Source: Candidatus Dadabacteria bacterium (GTDB lineage Bacteria; Desulfobacterota_D; UBA1144; Nemesobacterales; Nemesobacteraceae). From it: a stretch of DNA of 64,000 nt. The position numbers and the translations under genes are program-made. Position 1 is the stretch's first letter. Each line of letters opens with the position of its first letter. The stretch is taken from assembly GCA_951812945.1 (NCBI GenBank), contig CATOTB010000005.1, positions 1-64,000 of the forward strand, in the 5' to 3' direction. The notes beneath the pieces are model-generated. The model was not told the origin of the DNA and did not search any database. It saw nothing but the letters and a program-made list of their open reading frames with translations. This document shows, in pieces, positions 53,150 through 62,588 of this stretch.

Positions 53150-55510
53150 ATGAAATTGCTGAGTGATATAGAGTCGCGGCTGGGTAACTGGGCCATCATG
53201 TTGCGGTGGCCGATCATCATCGCCGCCATTATCTTGACCGGGATTGCAACAAGCGGCACGTTGTTGCTTGAGTTTTCGACTGACCACCGCATCTACTTTT
53301 CCAAAAACAACCCTCAGCTCCTCGCGTACCAGGCGATGGAGGACACATACGGCAAGAGAGACAATGTCCTTTTCGCCATCGTGCCGGAGGACCGGGACGC
53401 CACGTCGGCTCTTGCCCTTGAAGCTACCGAATGGCTAACTGAACGGGCTTGGCAGATCCCATTTGCGAGCCGCGTCGATTCCATTACCAACTTTCAGCAT
53501 ACCGCAGCCGACGGCGACGAGATACTGGTGCGTGAACTTGTGGACGAGAGTGCTTTCAGTGATGCCGAAGAGCGGTCACGGATTCGCGCAATCGCCTTGG
53601 CGGAACCGGCTCTCGCGGGGCGCCTGCTGGCACGCGACGGCGGTGTTTCGGGAATAAACGTCACATTGCAGTTGCCGGGCGAGGATCAGATGCGCGAAGG
53701 TGCAGAGGTTGCTGAGCATTCACGGAAACTTGCGAATGAGTTTCAGGAGCGTTTCCCCGGCATTGATGTATTGTTGGCTGGAATGGTGATTTTTAACCAG
53801 GCCTTTATGGATGTATCGCTGGATGATCTCAAGACGCTCATCCCGGTGAGTTTCTTGGCAATGGCGTTCATGCTCCTGCTACTGACGCGGGGATTTTCAG
53901 GAACGTTCGCAATAATGCTCGTCGTGGTGATGTCGGTAATGACCGCTGTGGGTATCGGGGGCTGGGTAGGGCTTCCAATGACATCGCCTTCGGCGGTTGC
54001 CCCGGTCGTCGTACTGACAGTGGCTATTGCCAACTGCGTCCACATCTATTCCGCCGTTGTCAACTACATGCATGATGCGGCGTCCGGCACGTCTGAGAAT
54101 CGCGGCAGCAGGACTAGGCAGGATGCGATTGTCGAGTCGATGCGGGTGAACCTTCAGCCGGTTTTCCTGTCGAGCCTGACCACCACGATCGGCTTTCTGA
54201 GCTTGAACTTCTCCGATTCTCCCCCTTTTCGTCATTTGGGCACCTTCGTTGCATTTGGGGTCGGTGCAGCGTTCGTACTCTCCGTAACTTTTCTGCCAGC
54301 GTTGCTCTCGCTGCTGCCGCTTCGGGTACGCGCATCCCTGCCCCGAGAGAATTCTCTGATAGCCATGTTCGGCAAGTTCGTGGTACGCCGAAGTCGGCAA
54401 TTGCTCTGGGGTTCCGTGCTAATCGTGGTAGTCCTTGTGGCATCGATTTCCCAGAACGAGCTAAACGACGTCTTCCTCCACTACTTTGACGAGAGCGTCA
54501 AATTCCGAAAAGACTCTGAATTCATCGTGGATAACCTCTCCGGTTTGTATGCCATGGAGTATTCGCTTCCATCGCGCTCCCCAGGTGGGATCAGCGACCC
54601 GGCGTATCTCTCCGATGTCGGAGCGTTTGCCGAGTGGTACAGGGGGCAGCCTGAAACGATACACGTAAACGTCATCACCGATATCTTCCGACGGCTAAAC
54701 AAGAGCATGAACGGAGACGATCCCGCCTATTACCGGCTACCCGCAAACCGGGAGCTTGCTGCGCAGTATCTGCTTCTCTACGAGATCTCTCTACCCTATG
54801 GTTTTGATCTCAACAATCAGATCGACGTCGACAAGTCAGCCACCCGGATGATAGTGAGAACGCAGACGCTCTCATCAAACGAAGTGATCGCGCTTGATCA
54901 GCGCGCACTGAAATGGCTCGAAGACCACGCGCCGAATATTGCCGGTACGATGAGCTCCGGCACCACGTTGATGTTTGCCAATCTCGGCCGCCGAAATATC
55001 ATCTCCATGCTAGTCGGAACCACGCTCGCCCTCGTTGGAATTTCCTTCATCCTCATCTTCGCACTGCGATCATGGCGACTCGGAGTCACGAGCATGGTCC
55101 CAAACCTGATTCCCGGGGCATTGGGCTTCGGTATATGGGGTTTGACAGTCGGACAAGTGGGCATATCGCTTTCAATGGTAACGGCCATGACGTTGGGTAT
55201 CGTGGTCGACGATACTGTCCACTTTCTCAGCAGGTACCAGCGGACCCGACGCGAACTCGGTTCTACTTCTTCTGACGCGATACTGACTACCTTCCGGACC
55301 GTGGGTCAGGCACTGCTTACGACATCGCTTGTACTCGTGGCAGGCTTTGTCGTGGTGAGTTTTTCCAATTTCGAACTCAATTCAGCGATGGGCAAGCTCA
55401 CAGCGCTTGTAATAGCTTTGGCCCTGATGGCCGATTTCCTTCTCCTGCCGCCACTTTTGATGAAGTTTGACGCGAATGCTGACGGCGCCCTGCCTCCTCT
55501 GAATTCTTGA
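53150..55510 (+). CDS. RND/MMPL-family transporter 2
   Basis: 786-aa inner-membrane pump, paralogue of 30293-32620. The first helix (MLRWPIIIAAIILTGIATSG) is followed by a large periplasmic domain, five helices and a second such half. The proton-relay motif GIVVDDTVHF is near residue 682. With the LolA-like protein and outer-membrane barrel just upstream it could move a lipid from the inner membrane through the periplasm. The ATG at 53150 is preferred to a TTG nine bases earlier. Confidence 0.9.
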   Translation: MKLLSDIESRLGNWAIMLRWPIIIAAIILTGIATSGTLLLEFSTDHRIYFSKNNPQLLAYQAMEDTYGKRDNVLFAIVPEDRDATSALALEATEWLTERAWQIPFASRVDSITNFQHTAADGDEILVRELVDESAFSDAEERSRIRAIALAEPALAGRLLARDGGVSGINVTLQLPGEDQMREGAEVAEHSRKLANEFQERFPGIDVLLAGMVIFNQAFMDVSLDDLKTLIPVSFLAMAFMLLLLTRGFSGTFAIMLVVVMSVMTAVGIGGWVGLPMTSPSAVAPVVVLTVAIANCVHIYSAVVNYMHDAASGTSENRGSRTRQDAIVESMRVNLQPVFLSSLTTTIGFLSLNFSDSPPFRHLGTFVAFGVGAAFVLSVTFLPALLSLLPLRVRASLPRENSLIAMFGKFVVRRSRQLLWGSVLIVVVLVASISQNELNDVFLHYFDESVKFRKDSEFIVDNLSGLYAMEYSLPSRSPGGISDPAYLSDVGAFAEWYRGQPETIHVNVITDIFRRLNKSMNGDDPAYYRLPANRELAAQYLLLYEISLPYGFDLNNQIDVDKSATRMIVRTQTLSSNEVIALDQRALKWLEDHAPNIAGTMSSGTTLMFANLGRRNIISMLVGTTLALVGISFILIFALRSWRLGVTSMVPNLIPGALGFGIWGLTVGQVGISLSMVTAMTLGIVVDDTVHFLSRYQRTRRELGSTSSDAILTTFRTVGQALLTTSLVLVAGFVVVSFSNFELNSAMGKLTALVIALALMADFLLLPPLLMKFDANADGALPPLNS

Positions 55511-55817
55511 AAGGTTATTACCCTCTCGTTCTGCCGCGCTCGCTCCTTATAAGCGAGATGACTTCCTTGAATGCCAAGCGTTATTGCAGACCTTGAACTT
55601 CCTCGAGTGGAAGACAGATTACAGATGGTGCTCGCAATTTTGCTTGAAACATTTGTTATTCGGCCAAAGTTGATCTGATCTGTTCCGTGAAACCCATAAT
55701 CTTTTTAAGCCTGGTTCAAGTGCAAGATAATGAAAAGAATCAGATGTTTTTGCCTTTTATACAGGGGTGAATTAAAATTTCCGCATACCCAAGTCCTAAA
55801 AAGGGGAATCGCACATA
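55511..55817. other. Gap between the transport operon and the acyl-CoA dehydrogenase
   Basis: 307 bp without coding character, marking the right edge of the sterol island. No MITE end, IS end or clear terminator was found. Confidence 0.45.
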
Positions 55818-56966
55818 ATGCTTGCTTCGTCTCTCACGCAAGAGCAGCGTCTAATTAAGAATCTCGCCTCGGAATTTGCCGAGAAAGAAATAAGGCCTGT
55901 TGCCTCTGAAATTGACAGAAACTGCGCTTTTCCCGCGGAAATCGTGGAAAAACTGTTCGATCTGGGTTTTATGGGCCATTTCGTTGAGGAGCGCTACGGC
56001 GGAAGCGGCCTTGATTATCTGTCATACGTAATCGCACTTGAGGAGATATCCCGGGCCTGCGCTTCAACCGGGGCGATAGTTATGGCTCATAATTCCCTTG
56101 CGTGCGCTCCTATTATTGATTTCGGCACCGAGGAGCAGAAGGAAGAATGCCTGCCGCAGATGTCCCGGAGCGCTATAGGATGCTTCGCTCTTAGCGAACC
56201 TGAGTCAGGGTCGGATGCGGCCAGCCTAAAGACAACCGCCGTGAGAAAAGACGGGGCTTATATCCTTAACGGAACCAAAAGCTGGATCACAAATGGTCGC
56301 GAGGCGAAAGTCGCAGTAGTCTTCACGAAAACCGATAAAACAAAACGAAGCGGGGGGATAACGGCGTTTATCATTGATCTTGATGCTCCTGGAATCTCTC
56401 TTGGAAAATCGGAGAGCAAACTCGGAATAAAGGGAACGAGCACTTCGCAGATTGTCTTTGAGAACTGCGAGGTGCCGGCGAGCCGGGTCCTCGGCAAGGA
56501 GGGAGAGGGTTTTAAGGTCGCCATGAAGACGCTTGATGCGGGAAGAATAGGGGTCGCGGCCCAGGCCGTGGGGATAGCACAGGCGGTTCTTGACTCCTCG
56601 ACGCGGTATTCTCAGGAAAGGCAGGCTTTCGGCAAGAAGATTTCGGATTTTCAGGGGATACAGTTCATGCTTGCCGATATGGCTACCAGGATCGAGGCCT
56701 CAAGGCTGCTTACCTACAAGGCTGCCTTGATGAAAGACCGCGGGGAAAAATACATCAAGCACTCTTCAATGGCTAAGCTCTATGCTTCTGAGACCGCGAT
56801 GTGGGTGGCGACCAAGGGCATTCAGGTGCACGGAGGAAACGGATACACGACAGATTATCCGGTGGAACGGCATTTCCGCGACGCCAAGATAACGGAGATA
56901 TATGAAGGAACCTCTGAGATACAAAGGATCGTCATCGCCAGGCAGGTTCTTTCCGAGTCGCTCTAA
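55818..56966 (+). CDS. Acyl-CoA dehydrogenase (short-chain/butyryl type)
   Basis: 382-aa flavoprotein that makes the 2,3-double bond in acyl-Co[19 protein letters not shown] (FAD/substrate loop) and the C-terminal [49 protein letters not shown] segment with the catalytic Glu (IYEGTSE) match short-chain enzymes. It was probably co-transcribed with the beta-oxidation operon now 1.6 kb downstream, before the IS110 element inserted between them. Confidence 0.95.
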   Translation: MLASSLTQEQRLIKNLASEFAEKEIRPVASEIDRNCAFPAEIVEKLFDLGFMGHFVEERYGGSGLDYLSYVIALEEISRACASTGAIVMAHNSLACAPIIDFGTEEQKEECLPQMSRSAIGCFALSEPESGSDAASLKTTAVRKDGAYILNGTKSWITNGREAKVAVVFTKTDKTKRSGGITAFIIDLDAPGISLGKSESKLGIKGTSTSQIVFENCEVPASRVLGKEGEGFKVAMKTLDAGRIGVAAQAVGIAQAVLDSSTRYSQERQAFGKKISDFQGIQFMLADMATRIEASRLLTYKAALMKDRGEKYIKHSSMAKLYASETAMWVATKGIQVHGGNGYTTDYPVERHFRDAKITEIYEGTSEIQRIVIARQVLSESL

Positions 56967-57031
56967 GGTGGTATAATTCCAGTACCTTTCTAAAAGTTTT
57001 TATTTAGCACAAAATTAGAATTAAGTCACGG

Positions 57032-57200
57032 GCTACTCGATCGAGAGTTACCTATATAATTCAGCGTCTTGGAGCGCCTAAATGGGACTGTACCTCGGTC
57101 GAGTGCCGTGATGTAATGCCCAGTAAGAAGTTCGTGCCGCTGAGCACCCGTACTGGATCAGGCAAACATCACGGCAAACCCGACTACTACACTACGGAGG
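57032..57200 (+). ncRNA. Candidate IS110 bridge RNA B
   Basis: Stem 1: CGATCGAG (57038-57045) with CTCGGTCG (57094-57101). Stem 2: GCCGTGAT (57105-57112) with ATCACGGC (57168-57175). Relative to element A, the first pair of stem 1 changes from T-A to C-G and the fourth from C-G to U-G, so pairing is kept while bases change. Confidence 0.65.
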
Positions 57201-57209
57201 TAATTTATC

Positions 57210-58469
57210 ATGGAACATGATAAAAAACTATTTTTTGCCGGTATTGACTGGGGCTCGGTGTCTCACCAGGTATGCGTTATTGATCAAGACGGTTTTATTG
57301 TGGGAGAAAAGGCTTTCGACCACACGGGCAAGGGGCTTTGCGAGATGGCCGAGTGGATGTTAAGAATCTCTGAGACTGCCACCGAGAATGTAGCTGTCTC
57401 AATCGAGGTTACTCATGGTCCTGTGGTGGAAAGTCTTCTGGAACGAGGCTTTTTTGTTTACTCCATCAATCCAAAACAGCTTGACCGCTTCAGAGACCGA
57501 TTCTCTCCCTCGGGTGCCAAGGACGACCGTAGAGACGCGCAGGTGCTTGCCGAGGCGCTTCGCACGGACAGTCGCCACTTGCGCAGAGTAAAGTCTCGGG
57601 ACCCGGACGTTACAGTACTTCGGGAGTTGTTGCGTACAAGAGAGGAACTGGTAGGGGAACGAGTTCGTTTGATTAATCGCATGCGTCAGTTGCTCTGGAG
57701 TTATTATCCCCAGTTCAATGAGGTTGTCGGTGATGACATGCGGCCCTGGCTGGTTGAGCTATGGGAGCTTGTACCGACCCCGGCCGCTGCAAGAAAGATC
57801 AGACGCGCTAAGGTGGGGAAGCTTCTCAAACACAACAGGATCCGGCGTATTGACGCCGATGGGATACTCAAAGTTCTGCGCTCGGTGGAAATAAGTGTTC
57901 AGGAAGCAATTGTATCGAGTCGGGTTGCGCATATAAGAGTTATTGCTGAGCGCATGAAGATAGTGGATCGTCAACTGAGTGAGACCGAAGGTTTTATCGA
58001 CGATACGATTAACATTATCGCTTCCCGGCAAAGCAACCGAAGCGGGCAGGAGGCAAGACCAAGCGACATTGAGATCCTGCGGTCAATCCCCGGCGTCGGC
58101 ATGGTGGTGTTGGGCACGTTGCTTGGAGAGGCTTACGAACCGCTGTGCCGCCGCGATTACGGTTCCCTTCGATGCTTTGCGGGGACTGCCCCGGTAACAA
58201 GACAGTCAGGTAAGACCAGATACGTTACGCGGCGCCGGGCAGCTTCCCGCAGACTCACCGAAGCGATTTATCACTTGGCGAGGGTGGCAGTTCTGCACGA
58301 CCCGGTAAGCAGGGCCAGGTATAAATCGCTGCGGGCCAAGGGACTGGGTCATGCCAGGTCTCTTCGCACCGTGGGCGACCGTCTTCTCTTTGTCTGTTGC
58401 TCTTTGCTGAGAAAGGGAGAGATGTTTGACAAGGAGTTTAAAAAAGTGCCGGAGGCAGCAGCAGCCTGA
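57210..58469 (+). CDS. IS110-family transposase (DEDD recombinase), element B
   Basis: 419 aa, intact. N-terminal AGIDWGSVSHQV (Asp 13), SIEVTHGPVVES and AKDDRRDAQVLAEAL form the DEDD site. The C-terminal LRSIPGVGMVVLGTLL and GTAPVTRQSGK give the IS116/IS110/IS902 domain and its catalytic Ser. GGAGG precedes the ATG by 8 bp. It is homologous over its length to the element A protein but clearly diverged, so the two are separate lineages rather than a recent copy. Confidence 0.95.
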   Translation: MEHDKKLFFAGIDWGSVSHQVCVIDQDGFIVGEKAFDHTGKGLCEMAEWMLRISETATENVAVSIEVTHGPVVESLLERGFFVYSINPKQLDRFRDRFSPSGAKDDRRDAQVLAEALRTDSRHLRRVKSRDPDVTVLRELLRTREELVGERVRLINRMRQLLWSYYPQFNEVVGDDMRPWLVELWELVPTPAAARKIRRAKVGKLLKHNRIRRIDADGILKVLRSVEISVQEAIVSSRVAHIRVIAERMKIVDRQLSETEGFIDDTINIIASRQSNRSGQEARPSDIEILRSIPGVGMVVLGTLLGEAYEPLCRRDYGSLRCFAGTAPVTRQSGKTRYVTRRRAASRRLTEAIYHLARVAVLHDPVSRARYKSLRAKGLGHARSLRTVGDRLLFVCCSLLRKGEMFDKEFKKVPEAAAA

Positions 58470-58610
58470 TGGTAAATCGACGGAAAAACCGCTATGGAAA
58501 AACTCAAAATCCAAGGAGAAACCTTTAAAAAACAAAATCGCTATATAAATTTAATGGTTGATAAAAGGTAAGAAGTCCCATTCATAACTATTTCAAGCAG
58601 AGGCAAAAGC

Positions 58611-59477
58611 ATGTCTGAGTCAAACACAAACACCGTAGGCATCGTAGGGGCGGGCACGATGGGTTCGGGTATAGCCGAACTTGTCGCCTCAGCGGAAAAA
58701 AACGTTGTCCTTTTAGATATTGAAAGAGGTATTGCGGAAAGCGCGGTCGGGAAAATAGAAAAGAATTTCGGGAGGCTTGTGCGCAGAGGCAAAATCGAAG
58801 AGGAGCAAGTCCCCCTGATTGTCTCCAGAATCCGGGCAACCGAGGACTACGGCGATTTTAGCGGCGCGGATATTGTGATTGAAGCGGCGAGTGAGGATAT
58901 GGACCTTAAAAAGGCCATTTTCGCTAAAATCGAGGAAAACACCGAAAAAAGCGCGATTATCGCCACCAATACATCAACTCTCTCGGTTACTGAGCTTGCA
59001 ATGAACACCTCTAGGCCCGAGAGAGTTGTTGGGATTCACTTCTTTAATCCTGCGCCGATAATGAAGCTGGTTGAGGTAATCAATACCGCGAAAACATCTC
59101 CTGAGACCCTTGAGCAGGCAATGGAATTCGCACGGGACCTCGATAAATACCCTGTTGTGGCAAAAGACAGGGCGGGATTCGTCGTGAACAGAATTCTGCT
59201 GCCGATGATAAACGAGGCGATTTTTGTGTTTGACGAAGGCATTGCCACGGCGGCGGAGATCGATAACGCAATGAAGCTTGGAGCGAATCATCCTATAGGA
59301 CCACTTGCGCTTGCGGACCTTATAGGGCTTGACGTTACCCTGAGCGTACTTAGCGTTCTCTACACAGAATATGGAGACCCGAAGTTCAGACCCGCTCCGC
59401 TGCTTAAGGAAATGGTAAGGGCGGGGCATCTTGGCAGAAAAACGGGAAAAGGTTTTTTCGAATATGGAAGAAGGTAA
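58611..59477 (+). CDS. hbd: 3-hydroxybutyryl-CoA dehydrogenase
   Basis: 288-aa NAD-dependent 3-hydroxyacyl-CoA dehydrogenase. Rossmann motif VGIVGAGTMGSGIAEL at the start, catalytic His in VGIHFFNPAPIMKLVEV with Glu in the same block, and DRAGFVVNRIL. It is the first gene of a three-gene operon with crotonase and thiolase (gaps of 11 and 2 bp). The set interconverts butyryl-type CoA esters and acetyl-CoA. The direction, oxidation or synthesis, cannot be told. Confidence 0.95.
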   Translation: MSESNTNTVGIVGAGTMGSGIAELVASAEKNVVLLDIERGIAESAVGKIEKNFGRLVRRGKIEEEQVPLIVSRIRATEDYGDFSGADIVIEAASEDMDLKKAIFAKIEENTEKSAIIATNTSTLSVTELAMNTSRPERVVGIHFFNPAPIMKLVEVINTAKTSPETLEQAMEFARDLDKYPVVAKDRAGFVVNRILLPMINEAIFVFDEGIATAAEIDNAMKLGANHPIGPLALADLIGLDVTLSVLSVLYTEYGDPKFRPAPLLKEMVRAGHLGRKTGKGFFEYGRR

Positions 59478-59488
59478 AGGAGGTACAA

Positions 59489-60271
59489 ATGTACGAGGAT
59501 CTTTTATTTGAGAAGGATGATAATGGGGTAGGCGTATTGACGATTAACAGAGAGAGGTCTATGAACGTTCTTAATCCTGACACCATAGTCCAGCTCCATA
59601 AATTTGCAACCGAGCAACTGCCCGAGGAGAACATAAAAGTGCTGGTTGTCACCGGAGCCGGAAAAAAAGCTTTTGTGGCCGGGGCCGACGTAAGGCAGAT
59701 GAGTCAGATGACGACGGATGAGTTCAAGGATTACTGTGCCTTGGGCAGAGGAGCTTTTGACTATCTGGAGCAGGCATCTTTCGCGGTTATAGCCGCGATA
59801 AACGGATATGCCTTGGGAGGAGGACTTGAACTTGCGCTTGCATGCGATATAAGAGTCGCTTCTGAAAATGCCCGCGTGGGTTTTCCCGAAACCAAGCTTG
59901 GTCTCTTTCCCTGCTGGGGAGGAACCCAGAGATCAACCAAGCTTATAGGACCTGGAAGAACCAAGAAACTGATCTTTACCGGGGAGATGGTTACTGCCGC
60001 CGAGGCGTTTGCCCTCGGGCTTGTCGATAAGGTAGTAGAACAGGAAGAACTTATGGATGAGGTTATGAAAATAGCCCAGCAGATCGCGGGCAACAGTCCG
60101 CTTGCCGTCAGTTACGCCAAAAAAGCGATAAATCAGGGATCCGAGACAGGACTTTCCGAAGGACTCGCGTATGAGATGGAAACGGGATTCGAGTGTTTTG
60201 ATTCCTATGACAGGGTTGAGGGAATGAGTGCGTTTGTTGAGAAGAGGACGGCTGAGTTCAAAGGAGAATAG
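59489..60271 (+). CDS. Enoyl-CoA hydratase (crotonase)
   Basis: 260-aa crotonase-fold enzyme. The oxyanion-hole segments KAFVAGADVRQM and NGYALGGGLELALACDIRVAS are complete, and the two catalytic acids lie in LELALAC and FPETKLGLFP. It hydrates crotonyl-CoA-type substrates. AAAGGAGG precedes the start. It lies between the dehydrogenase and thiolase genes. Confidence 0.95.
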   Translation: MYEDLLFEKDDNGVGVLTINRERSMNVLNPDTIVQLHKFATEQLPEENIKVLVVTGAGKKAFVAGADVRQMSQMTTDEFKDYCALGRGAFDYLEQASFAVIAAINGYALGGGLELALACDIRVASENARVGFPETKLGLFPCWGGTQRSTKLIGPGRTKKLIFTGEMVTAAEAFALGLVDKVVEQEELMDEVMKIAQQIAGNSPLAVSYAKKAINQGSETGLSEGLAYEMETGFECFDSYDRVEGMSAFVEKRTAEFKGE

Positions 60272-60273
60272 CA

Positions 60274-61464
60274 ATGGAAAAAGTCGTGCTTTCAGAACCC
60301 CTTAGAACCGCGATAGGGACATTCGGAGGAACTCTGAAGGATGTCTCGGCGATCGATCTTGGGACGACGGTCGTAAAGGAGATCATAAACAGAACGTCCG
60401 TACCGCCAGAACAGATAGATGACTGCATAATGGGCAACATACTCGGGGCGGGGCTGGGTCAGAATCCGGCAAGACAGGTATCGGTTAATTCCGGACTAAA
60501 AGTCGAAACCCCTGCGATCACCATTAACAGGGTGTGCGGTTCGGGCCTTCAGTCCGTCGTAAGTGCCGCCCAGGCCATAAAATCAGGTGACTGCGAATGT
60601 GTTGTGGCGGGAGGTATGGAGAATATGAGCACGGCTCCCTTCTATCTTCGGAAAGCCAGATGGGGATACAAGATGTCAACGCCTTCCGATGAACTTGTAG
60701 ACGGAATGCTGTGTGACGCGCTTTGGGACGCGTTTAACGACTACCACATGGGCGTTACGGCCGAGAACCTTGCGGAGAAATATGAAATATCAAGAGAGAG
60801 CCAGGACGAGTTCGCTTACTCAAGCCAGATGAGAGCCAAAGCCGCGATGGAAAGTGGGAAATTCACCTCCCAGATAGTTCCGGTGTCCGTTCCTGGGCGA
60901 AGGGGCAGTTCCGTTCAGTTTGACACTGACGAGCACCCGAGACCAGACGTGACGCTTGAAGGCATCTCGGGACTAAGACCGGTTTTCAAGAAAGACGGTA
61001 CGGTAACCGCGGCAAACTCCTCGGGTATTAACGATGGCGCCGCTGCCTTGATCGTCGCGTCTGAGAGCAAGGCGGAGAAACTGGGCCTGAATCCCCTCGC
61101 GTCGATTAAATCCTACGCGATTTCCGGCGTTGATCCCTCGATCATGGGAATCGGTCCGGTTCCCGCAATGCGCATGGCTCTTGACAAAGCCGGGCTCGGA
61201 ATCGACGATATCGATTTGGTTGAACTCAACGAAGCCTTCGCGGCGCAGTCCCTCGCGGTACTGAGCGATTTTCCCATTGCGGAGGAGAAATTGAACATAA
61301 ACGGCGGAGCTATAGCCCTCGGGCACCCGGTAGGGGCCACGGGAGCGGTACTGCTTGTGAAACTCCTTCATGAATTTGAAAACGTCCGCCCCGGAGGATA
61401 CGGGATGGTTTCTTTGTGCATGGGGGGCGGTATGGGTATAGCAATGGTTGTCGAAAAGATGTAA
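60274..61464 (+). CDS. Acetyl-CoA acetyltransferase (thiolase)
   Basis: 396-aa thiolase. Acyl-accepting Cys in NRVCGSGLQSVVSAAQ near residue 88, GGMENMSTAP, the NEAFAAQ and GHPVGATGA histidine motifs, and the second Cys in SLCMGGGMGIAMV. Biosynthetic and degradative thiolases share these motifs. Stop and start of neighbouring genes are 2 bp apart, so it is co-translated with the crotonase gene. Confidence 0.95.
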   Translation: MEKVVLSEPLRTAIGTFGGTLKDVSAIDLGTTVVKEIINRTSVPPEQIDDCIMGNILGAGLGQNPARQVSVNSGLKVETPAITINRVCGSGLQSVVSAAQAIKSGDCECVVAGGMENMSTAPFYLRKARWGYKMSTPSDELVDGMLCDALWDAFNDYHMGVTAENLAEKYEISRESQDEFAYSSQMRAKAAMESGKFTSQIVPVSVPGRRGSSVQFDTDEHPRPDVTLEGISGLRPVFKKDGTVTAANSSGINDGAAALIVASESKAEKLGLNPLASIKSYAISGVDPSIMGIGPVPAMRMALDKAGLGIDDIDLVELNEAFAAQSLAVLSDFPIAEEKLNINGGAIALGHPVGATGAVLLVKLLHEFENVRPGGYGMVSLCMGGGMGIAMVVEKM

Positions 61465-61523
61465 ACTCAGGCTTAAACGATGGCTGTCTGAATGGGGTGG
61501 ATTATCTTAACTAATAGCACGAT

Positions 61524-61934
61524 ATGAGCGAAAAAGCCAAAATAGAGATCATGGATGACGGTCCCCTGATTGTTAGCGACCTCAACTCGCTTGAAGACGG
61601 GGAAGGTAACGGACTTGCGATAAAAAAGAAAGTCGCTCTTTGCCGCTGCGGAGCTTCTGGGAACAAGCCGTTTTGTGACGGCTCCCATAAAGGGGCGAGT
61701 TTTAAGAGCAGTCTTTCCCCTGCGGAGTCCTCTGCCCCCGGCAAGGAAGGGGATGCGGTTGTAAGGTCTCTTGGGGACGGTCCCTACGAGGTCTGTGGGG
61801 ATATTGAGCTTTGCGTTGAGGATGATTCGGGGCTCTCGGGGGATGACCCTTACTATCTTTGCCGCTGCGGTGCTTCTGAGAACAAGCCGTTTTGCGACGG
61901 TTCGCACAAACGGATCGGTTTCACTGACAAATAA
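61524..61934 (+). CDS. Double CDGSH iron-sulfur domain protein
   Basis: 136 aa with two CDGSH 2Fe-2S domains: CRCGASGNKPFCDGSHKG and CRCGASENKPFCDGSHKR, each with three Cys and one His ligand. The linker is loosely conserved. Similar small proteins often accompany redox or lipid metabolism genes. It follows the thiolase by 59 bp and precedes the redoxin by 27 bp, so it may be the electron carrier for one of them. Confidence 0.93.
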   Translation: MSEKAKIEIMDDGPLIVSDLNSLEDGEGNGLAIKKKVALCRCGASGNKPFCDGSHKGASFKSSLSPAESSAPGKEGDAVVRSLGDGPYEVCGDIELCVEDDSGLSGDDPYYLCRCGASENKPFCDGSHKRIGFTDK

Positions 61935-61961
61935 CCTAAGAACCAGGAGAAGATAAAAACA

Positions 61962-62516
61962 ATGGTTAAGACTCTATCGACGATGATTCCGTTGGGGAGC
62001 GAGGCTCCTGACTTCCGGTTGCCGGATGTCGTAAGCGGAAGCGAACTGTCGCTTGGCGATCTTAAGTCGGATGTGGCTACGGTGCTTATGTTTATATGCA
62101 ATCATTGTCCTTATGTTAAGCACTTGCAGGATGGGCTTGTGGAAGTTGCCGATGAGTACATTCCCAAAGGAGTTTCCTTCGTAGCAATAAATTCAAACGA
62201 CGTTGAGAACTACCCTGATGATTCTCCCGAAAAGATGAGGGAAGTCGCCGAGGAAAAGGGATATAAGTTTCCTTACCTGTTTGATGAGACCCAGGAAGTT
62301 GCCAAGGCCTATGATGCCGCCTGCACTCCTGATTTTTTCGTTTACGACCGGGACCTTAAGTGTGTTTACAGGGGACAGTTTGACGACTCAAGACCCGGAA
62401 ACGGAAAACCGGTTACCGGAAAAGATATGAGAATGGCACTCGACTCCATTGTAGCGGGCGAAGCGGTTGACTGGGAGCAGATTCCGAGCATCGGGTGCAA
62501 CATAAAATGGAAATAG
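61962..62516 (+). CDS. Thioredoxin-fold redoxin (AhpC/TSA-like, CxxC)
   Basis: 184-aa thioredoxin-fold protein of the type annotated as redoxin family. The CNHCPYVKHLQDGL motif near residue 45 is a thioredoxin-like CxxC. TPDFFVYDRDLKCVYRGQFDDSRPGNG follows with the cis-Pro before Asp. There is no signal peptide, so it is cytoplasmic. The substrate is unknown. Confidence 0.9.
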   Translation: MVKTLSTMIPLGSEAPDFRLPDVVSGSELSLGDLKSDVATVLMFICNHCPYVKHLQDGLVEVADEYIPKGVSFVAINSNDVENYPDDSPEKMREVAEEKGYKFPYLFDETQEVAKAYDAACTPDFFVYDRDLKCVYRGQFDDSRPGNGKPVTGKDMRMALDSIVAGEAVDWEQIPSIGCNIKWK

Positions 62517-62588
62517 TGGGTTTTCCCCGCCACGGGGAATTGCCCAAAACTCCATTCTCTCGTTCGGTGGATATCATCGGGTGTAATC

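Larger units (their letters stand above)
57021..58578 (+). mobile_element. IS110-family element B
   Basis: Same structure as element A: it starts at TTAAGTCACGGG, has about 189 bp of structured DNA before the transposase, and ends at GAAGTCC after a GCTATATA block. Edges are set by comparison with A and are approximate. It lies between the acyl-CoA dehydrogenase and the hydroxyacyl-CoA dehydrogenase genes. Confidence 0.75.
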
